Source of the DNA: Rhizobium sp. Leaf453
GTDB taxonomy: Bacteria; Pseudomonadota; Alphaproteobacteria; Rhizobiales; Rhizobiaceae
Assembly (NCBI RefSeq): GCF_001425605.1
Contig: NZ_LMRG01000026.1
Location: forward strand, 186,001-250,000
Reading direction: 5' to 3'
DNA length: 64,000 nt
The translations under genes were made by a program, and so were the position numbers. The notes beneath the pieces are model-generated. The model was not told the origin of the DNA, ran no database searches, and worked only from the letters and a program-made list of their open reading frames with translations. Positions 59,302-64,000 of the stretch are shown here, one piece after another. Positions within the stretch are counted from its first letter, which is position 1. Every line of letters starts with the position of its first letter.

Positions 59302-59333
59302 AAAAAGCCCGGTCAGAAATGGCCGGGCTTTTT
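59302..59333. terminator. Terminator shared by gltA and lpxB
   Basis: AAAAAGCCCGG and CCGGGCTTTTT form an 11-bp stem with a 10-nt loop. It is 20 nt after the gltA stop. The last seven codons of lpxB, including its stop at 59313, lie inside the hairpin, so one element serves both convergent genes. Confidence 0.88.
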
Positions 59334-60497
59334 TTCGTTGAGGACCTGAAGGACGATACGTGCCGCCGACTCACCGGGCGGCCTCTCCGTCGCCATGCGC
59401 TGCCAGACGGTACGGAACCCCTCCAGCATCGCTTCGCGCTCCGGCGTTGCCGCCGTCAATCGCTCCATCCAGCGTGACAGCGCGCCTGGCTTGATGGCCT
59501 CGTTCAGGTATTCCGGAACGACCGGATAATCGGCCACCAGATTGGGTATCGCCGCTGTCCAGATCTTGATCCGCTTGTGCATCAATCGGATGATCCAATC
59601 GGCCTTGTATGTGGAGATAACCGGGATGCCGCACAGGCCGAGTTCCAGAATCACCGTGCCGGACGCCGCCATCGCCGCATCCGCTGCCGCAAAGGCCTGC
59701 CATTTGGCGGCGGCGCCGACGGTGATCGCCGGCTTGACCGACCAGGACGCGGTGATCTCCCGAACAAGGGCTTCCTGCTTCGGAACTGTCGGAAGCAGGA
59801 AGCGAATACCGGGATGCCGAGCCCGCAATTCCGTTGCAGTTTCACCGAAATCCGGAAGAAGTCGCCTGATCTCGCTGCCGCGCGAGCCCGGGAGAAGCAG
59901 ACAGGTCGCTGTATCCGCAGTCAGATTGCCATACTGCCTTGCGATCTGTTGTTTCCGCACCGAAAGCACATTGGCATCACTTGCCAGCCGATGGCCGACA
60001 TAGGTCGTCGGCGGTCCGCCGAGGCGCTTCATCACCTCCGGCTCGAACGGCAGGACAGCGAGGACATGGTCGACATAAGGCCGCATCTTGACGGCCCGTT
60101 CCTCTTTCCACGCCCAGACGCTAGGGCAGACATAATTGACGATCGGCAGTTCCGGCAGTGACTTGCGCACGAGACGCGCAACACGGTGCGTAAAATCGGG
60201 ACTGTCGATGATGAGCAGGATATCGGGCTTTGCCGCGACGATGGCGGCAGCGGTCTGGCGGATCCGCAGGATAAGTTTCGGCAGGCGCCCCAGCACTTGG
60301 GAGATACCCATGATCGACAGTTCGGAATAGTCGAAGAGGGAAACGAGGCCTTCCGCTTCGAGCCCTTCGCCGCCGACGCCGGCGAGGGACAGCTCGCTAT
60401 CGACAAGCGGCCGCAGCGACTTGACGAGATCGGCGCCGAGAAGGTCGCCGGAAACTTCACCGGCGATGACAGCGAGCTTCAGCGGTCGGTCGCTCAT
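59313..60497 (-). CDS. lpxB: Lipid-A-disaccharide synthase
   Basis: GT19 enzyme that condenses UDP-2,3-diacylglucosamine with lipid X at the inner membrane. The 394-residue protein has the N-terminal AGEVSGDLLGADLVKSL motif, PSVWAWKEERAVKM and LLLPGSRGSEIRRLLP in the UDP-binding half. An ATGA overlap with lpxI couples translation to the preceding lipid A enzyme. Last gene of the bamA-lpxD-fabZ-lpxA-lpxI-lpxB cluster. Confidence 0.97.
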   Translation of the reverse strand: MSDRPLKLAVIAGEVSGDLLGADLVKSLRPLVDSELSLAGVGGEGLEAEGLVSLFDYSELSIMGISQVLGRLPKLILRIRQTAAAIVAAKPDILLIIDSPDFTHRVARLVRKSLPELPIVNYVCPSVWAWKEERAVKMRPYVDHVLAVLPFEPEVMKRLGGPPTTYVGHRLASDANVLSVRKQQIARQYGNLTADTATCLLLPGSRGSEIRRLLPDFGETATELRARHPGIRFLLPTVPKQEALVREITASWSVKPAITVGAAAKWQAFAAADAAMAASGTVILELGLCGIPVISTYKADWIIRLMHKRIKIWTAAIPNLVADYPVVPEYLNEAIKPGALSRWMERLTAATPEREAMLEGFRTVWQRMATERPPGESAARIVLQVLNEKKPGHF

Positions 60498-61375
60498 CGC
60501 CCGCCCCGCAGCAGTTCCCGGTCGATGCCGGTAATGAACAACCCCGCCTCGTCGGCAAGCCGGATCATTTCGTCACGCTCCAGGACCAGTGCCCTGCCTG
60601 CTTCCACGGCGATACCGGCAAGGCCCGCAGCCTTCGCCCCCTTTATGGTCGATGGCCCGACAGATGGCAGATCGGCGCGCAGATCCTGCTGCGGTTTGCA
60701 CAGTTTGACCAGAACACCCTTGCGACGGCTGGAGATGCGTCCATCCGCCTTCAGCTTGCCCACGCGCTCCAGCATGGCGTCGGTGCCCTCTGGCCCTTCC
60801 AGCGCAACGACTCGTCCGCCGACGGCGACAGCGCCCTGCCCAACATCGAGATGACCGAGCGCGATGGCTGCCGCCTCAGCAGCCTCGATATCCGCCAGAT
60901 CTTCCGTTCCGGGCGCATAACGACCCAGAGTTCCGATCTCAGCCAGAAGCTCAGGAACGATCTCTTGGACGCCGATAACACGCGCGCCATTGGTTTCAAT
61001 CAGTTCGATCGCCATTTTCAAAACGGCATCGTCCCCGCCTGAAAGCAGCGTGCTGAGCACGCTTGGCACTTTCGTCAGACTCCTGAGCGTCGGCTTGATA
61101 TCGCGCCAGTCCGGACGGCGGCGGACAGCCCCCGACATCACGACACGACCGATCCCGGCCTCGCGAAAAACGCCGCTGATCGCCTTGAAATTGCCGATCC
61201 CGAGCGTCGCATGATCGAAGGAAGACCAATCGCGCTCAGATTCATTGGCGAGCGCGATGATGAAGGGATTTTCGCCGTGAAGCTTGGCCGCCTGCGCGAC
61301 GTGCAACGGTAGCAGGCCGCCGCCAGCGATGATCGCCAGCCGGTCTTTGGTGTCTGGCCGGCTGTCTAAGCTCAT
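60494..61375 (-). CDS. lpxI: UDP-2,3-diacylglucosamine pyrophosphatase LpxI
   Basis: A 293-residue LpxI, which replaces LpxH in alphaproteobacteria and makes lipid X by attack on the alpha-phosphate. Family motifs are AIIAGGGLLPLHVAQAA at the N-terminus, GAVRRRPDWRDI and LKLCKPQQDLRADLPSVG, followed by the C-terminal DUF1009 region with AVEAGRALVLERDEM. It sits between lpxA and lpxB, the usual alphaproteobacterial position. Confidence 0.96.
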   Translation of the reverse strand: MSLDSRPDTKDRLAIIAGGGLLPLHVAQAAKLHGENPFIIALANESERDWSSFDHATLGIGNFKAISGVFREAGIGRVVMSGAVRRRPDWRDIKPTLRSLTKVPSVLSTLLSGGDDAVLKMAIELIETNGARVIGVQEIVPELLAEIGTLGRYAPGTEDLADIEAAEAAAIALGHLDVGQGAVAVGGRVVALEGPEGTDAMLERVGKLKADGRISSRRKGVLVKLCKPQQDLRADLPSVGPSTIKGAKAAGLAGIAVEAGRALVLERDEMIRLADEAGLFITGIDRELLRGGR

Positions 61376-61380
61376 TTGCC

Positions 61381-62193
61381 TCAGCCCTTGCTGCCCCGTG
61401 TCGGTGATGACAGGGCGCGATCACTCTCGGCAGCGATGAAATCGAGAATTTCAACGGCTGGCGGGCAATCGGCATAATCGTCGCGGATCGCGGCAGCATT
61501 CGCGCGGATCGATTCCGAACCCTCGAAGATCTGCTTGTAGGCACGGCGCACGGCGTGGATAACCGGTTTTTCGATGCCGGAGCGGCTCATGCCAACGACG
61601 TTGAGACCACCAAGCAGGCCCGGATTGCCATTCAGCATGCCATAGGGAATGACATCATAGGCGACAGCGGACAGTCCGCCGATGAAGGCCTGGCGACCGA
61701 TGCGGGTGAACTGATGCACCGCCGAACCGCCGCCAAGAATGGCACGATCACCGACCGTGACATGACCGGCCAGCATGACGTTGTTCGACAAGATGATGTT
61801 GTTGCCGAGACGGCAATCATGCGCGACATGCGAATAGGCGAGGAACAGGTTGTTGTCGCCGACGATCGTCGTGCCACCATGCTCGACCGTGCCGGTGTTC
61901 ATCGTCACACCTTCGCGGATCGTGCAGTTTTCACCGATCACGAGGGTCGTATCGACAGCGCTGTGGTGCACGCTCTGCGAATCTCCGCCGATGACGGCCG
62001 AGGGGAAGATCTTCGTACCCTTGCCGACCGTCGTTCGGCCAAGAATGACGACATGGCTGATGAGTTCGACATTGTCTGCGAGTGTCACCTTCGGCCCGAT
62101 ATGGCAGAAGGGGCCGACAACGACGTTGTCGCCGATCACCGCTCCGTCTTCAATGACCGAAAGCGGATGAATCTTCGCAGTGGAGGCAATCAT
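61381..62193 (-). CDS. lpxA: UDP-N-acetylglucosamine O-acyltransferase
   Basis: First step of lipid A synthesis, from UDP-GlcNAc and 3-hydroxyacyl-ACP. The 270-residue protein is a left-handed parallel beta-helix of hexapeptide repeats ([17 protein letters not shown] onward), with the catalytic His in [10 protein letters not shown] and the C-terminal LpxA helical domain ([15 protein letters not shown]). Starts 2 bp after the fabZ stop codon and ends 5 bp before lpxI. Confidence 0.97.
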   Translation of the reverse strand: MIASTAKIHPLSVIEDGAVIGDNVVVGPFCHIGPKVTLADNVELISHVVILGRTTVGKGTKIFPSAVIGGDSQSVHHSAVDTTLVIGENCTIREGVTMNTGTVEHGGTTIVGDNNLFLAYSHVAHDCRLGNNIILSNNVMLAGHVTVGDRAILGGGSAVHQFTRIGRQAFIGGLSAVAYDVIPYGMLNGNPGLLGGLNVVGMSRSGIEKPVIHAVRRAYKQIFEGSESIRANAAAIRDDYADCPPAVEILDFIAAESDRALSSPTRGSKG

Positions 62194-62195
62194 GG

Positions 62196-62663
62196 TCAGG
62201 CGTCTTCCTTGCTGATAATCATCGCGCCGATATCAGCTTCTGCGACAAGTTGCCCGTCAACTTTTGCATCACAATGAAACTTCCAGATATTGCCGCGCTG
62301 CTTCTGCTTGACGACATGGAACTCGACACGGTCGCCCGGCACGACCGGCTTGCGGAATCGGGCGTTATCGATCGTCATGAAATAGACGAGATTGCTGCCA
62401 TCGCCGGTCTTGCGCGCGCAGATCGCACCCGCTGTCTGCGCCATGCCCTCGATCAGGAGAACGCCCGGCATGATCGGCTGCTCTGGGAAATGCCCGGTGA
62501 AATGCGGTTCGTTGGCGGTAACATTCTTGATGCCGATCGCCGAGTTGTCGCCATCGATCTCGATGATCCGGTCCACCAGCAGGAACGGATAGCGATGCGG
62601 AAGCAGCTTCAGGATTTCCCTGATATCGGCCGTACCGAGAACGGCGGTTCCTGCTTCACTCAT
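62196..62663 (-). CDS. fabZ: 3-hydroxyacyl-ACP dehydratase FabZ
   Basis: A 155-residue hot-dog-fold dehydratase of fatty acid synthesis. The catalytic His is in [14 protein letters not shown] and [18 protein letters not shown], and the Glu in [10 protein letters not shown]. The ATG at 62663 has GGGAGG at about 5 nt; the ATG just before it is too close. It overlaps the end of lpxD by 8 bp and competes with LpxA and LpxD for the same hydroxyacyl-ACP pool. Confidence 0.96.
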   Translation of the reverse strand: MSEAGTAVLGTADIREILKLLPHRYPFLLVDRIIEIDGDNSAIGIKNVTANEPHFTGHFPEQPIMPGVLLIEGMAQTAGAICARKTGDGSNLVYFMTIDNARFRKPVVPGDRVEFHVVKQKQRGNIWKFHCDAKVDGQLVAEADIGAMIISKEDA

Positions 62664-63732
62664 CATTGCCTCCCGATTTCTTCTGCCTGTTATGTGCCCG
62701 TGCGGTCATTTCCGCCACGTCTCTCAAAAAGTCGCGCATGGGGCGCGCCGGTATGCCGCCGTAGCGTTCTCCGGGCGGAACGTCCGCCGCGACACCACTC
62801 ATTGCGGCGATCTGCGCCCTGTCGCCGATCGTGATATGACCATTTATCGCGGCTGCGCCGCCGATCAAGACGCCATCGCCGATGCGCGTGCTACCGGCGA
62901 TGCCGACCTGCGCGGCAATGCCGCAATGACGGCCGACGCGAACATTGTGGCCAAGCTGAACCATATTGTCGATTTTCGTGCCTTCACCGACCACAGTGTC
63001 GTCCATCGCGCCGCGGTCGATTGTTGTATTGGCGCCGATCTCGACACGGTCCTGCAGGATGACGCGACCGATCTGCACAATCTTGATCATGCCGCCGCGC
63101 GGACCCGGCGCATTCCCGAAGCCATCCTGACCGATGCGTGCACCGGGATGAATGATGACCTCGTTGCCGACGAGCGCATAGAGAACGCTGGCCCCGGTCG
63201 AAATAGTGCAATCACGCCCGATCCTGACCCCCGGGCCGATGACGGCACCCGCCGCAATACGCGTCCCTGAACCGATATGGGCACCCGCACCGATGACAGC
63301 CGTCGCCTCGACTTCGACATCGCCCTCGATCTGCGCGGTCGGATCGACAAAAGCCGCCGGGGAAATGCCCGAAGAACCCGACAGATTCTGGACCGGACGC
63401 ATGGCCTGCGGATGCAGGATCGACCCCGCCAGCGCAAACGCCGTATGCGCCTGATGCGCATTCGCGGTCAAGAGAACGGGGATATGGGAAGGAACGAGCG
63501 ACGCAATCGTCTTGTCGCAGATGATAGCCGTCGCCTGACAGGTCGCTAGTTCATCGCGGCTCTTGCGGGACAACATATAGCATATATCGCCCTCCTTCGC
63601 CCGGTAGACGGGCGAAACTGACCGGGCGAGCCGGTCAGCAAGCATCTTGTCTTCGAGCGACGCACCAATCTGGTCCGCCAGATCACTCAGGCGAACCCCA
63701 TCATGTGGTGGGAAGAACCAATTATTTTCCAT
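62656..63732 (-). CDS. lpxD: UDP-3-O-acylglucosamine N-acyltransferase
   Basis: Third step of lipid A synthesis. The 358-residue protein has an N-terminal uridine-binding domain and a left-handed beta-helix of hexapeptide repeats ([20 protein letters not shown] onward), with the catalytic His in [20 protein letters not shown]. The C-terminal end has [18 protein letters not shown]. The ATG at 63732 gives MENNWFFPP; a TTG two codons earlier is in frame but less likely. Confidence 0.96.
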   Translation of the reverse strand: MENNWFFPPHDGVRLSDLADQIGASLEDKMLADRLARSVSPVYRAKEGDICYMLSRKSRDELATCQATAIICDKTIASLVPSHIPVLLTANAHQAHTAFALAGSILHPQAMRPVQNLSGSSGISPAAFVDPTAQIEGDVEVEATAVIGAGAHIGSGTRIAAGAVIGPGVRIGRDCTISTGASVLYALVGNEVIIHPGARIGQDGFGNAPGPRGGMIKIVQIGRVILQDRVEIGANTTIDRGAMDDTVVGEGTKIDNMVQLGHNVRVGRHCGIAAQVGIAGSTRIGDGVLIGGAAAINGHITIGDRAQIAAMSGVAADVPPGERYGGIPARPMRDFLRDVAEMTARAHNRQKKSGGNDE

Positions 63733-63778
63733 GCTCAACCCCAGAACAGTTTTGGCAGGCAGTTCTGGACTGCAAGGA

Positions 63779-64000
63779 TTAGAAGGACGACGAGATACCG
63801 AACTTCAGGTTCTGGATCCGGTCATAGTCTTCCTTGGCAACCGGGAACGCGTAGTCGACACGCAGCGGACCGAACGGCGATGCCCAGATCAGGCCGAGAC
63901 CGACCGAGGCACGCAGCGAGGCCTTGGTGCCGACGACATCGTCATCCGCAGTCGTATCGACATCGTTGCCGTACAGCGTACCGGCATCGGCGAAGATCGC
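63779..64000 (-). CDS. bamA: Outer membrane assembly factor BamA, C-terminal end
   Basis: The last 73 codons of a BamA/Omp85 gene running off the right window edge. They contain the barrel end with [20 protein letters not shown] and [18 protein letters not shown], terminating in the aromatic Phe required for barrel assembly. The stop codon is at 63779-63781, and lpxD begins 46 bp downstream on the same strand, the typical bamA-lpxD order. The rest, including the POTRA domains, lies outside the window. Confidence 0.95.
   Translation of the reverse strand, partial: AIFADAGTLYGNDVDTTADDDVVGTKASLRASVGLGLIWASPFGPLRVDYAFPVAKEDYDRIQNLKFGISSSF

Overview
The window is a GC-rich, gene-dense piece of an alphaproteobacterial chromosome. 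It almost certainly comes from the Rhizobiaceae (Rhizobium/Agrobacterium/Sinorhizobium relatives). Pointers are the periplasmic regulator ExoR, a PopZ homologue, a fused SecDF, LpxI instead of LpxH, DUF1127 mini-proteins, and a tandem of small RNAs with anti-Shine-Dalgarno loops of the alpha-r14/'cuckoo'/CcsR type. I see no insertion sequence, prophage, CRISPR array or rRNA operon. Almost everything is core chromosome; the clearest accessory-looking gene is a secreted RTX metalloprotease near the left end.

Layout. (1) 1-3.8 kb: truncated PHB synthase phaC, then sfsA, map and radC on the plus strand. (2) 3.8-10.6 kb: corA (minus), transhydrogenase sthA, a small exported protein, and a 1026-residue serralysin-like RTX protein with a 20-bp perfect palindrome in its long upstream region. 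(3) 10.6-14.3 kb: trigger factor, tRNA-Leu(UAG), and a DUF2157/GDYXXLXY membrane pair. (4) 14.3-16.1 kb: a 1.8-kb RNA island with two paralogous small RNAs carrying six CU-rich anti-SD loops, followed by two 47-residue DUF1127 genes. (5) 16.2-23.6 kb: trmFO; a yajC-secDF-Mth938-squalene/phytoene-synthase-like operon; a DUF815 ATPase. (6) 23.6-31.6 kb: degenerate LysM/M23 lipoprotein (NlpD type), unknown gene, methyltransferase, pcm, surE, serS, tatC, tatB and tatA. (7) 31.8-42.8 kb: scpB, scpA, nagZ, a 981-residue SPOR protein, argS and dgt on the minus strand, then erpA (plus) and a cardiolipin-synthase-like gene (minus). (8) 42.9-55 kb: xthA, exoR, a FadL-type porin, valS, popZ, tolC, a second PIMT-like gene, exbD and exbB. 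(9) 55.2-64 kb: comEC, gltA, and the lipid A/outer membrane cluster bamA-lpxD-fabZ-lpxA-lpxI-lpxB.

Functional themes. Envelope biogenesis dominates: Sec (YajC-SecDF), Tat (TatABC), Bam (BamA), lipid A (LpxA/D/I/B, FabZ), peptidoglycan (NagZ, SPOR, NlpD-like), energy transduction (ExbBD), TolC and ExoR. A second theme is chromosome and polar organisation (ScpAB, PopZ). The point most worth experimental attention is the RNA island. Two sRNAs whose loops are complementary to ribosome-binding sites lie beside two DUF1127 genes, a protein family with an RNA-binding member in Rhodobacter. Starts were chosen from Shine-Dalgarno sites and family N-termini, and differ from the longest open frame in many cases.
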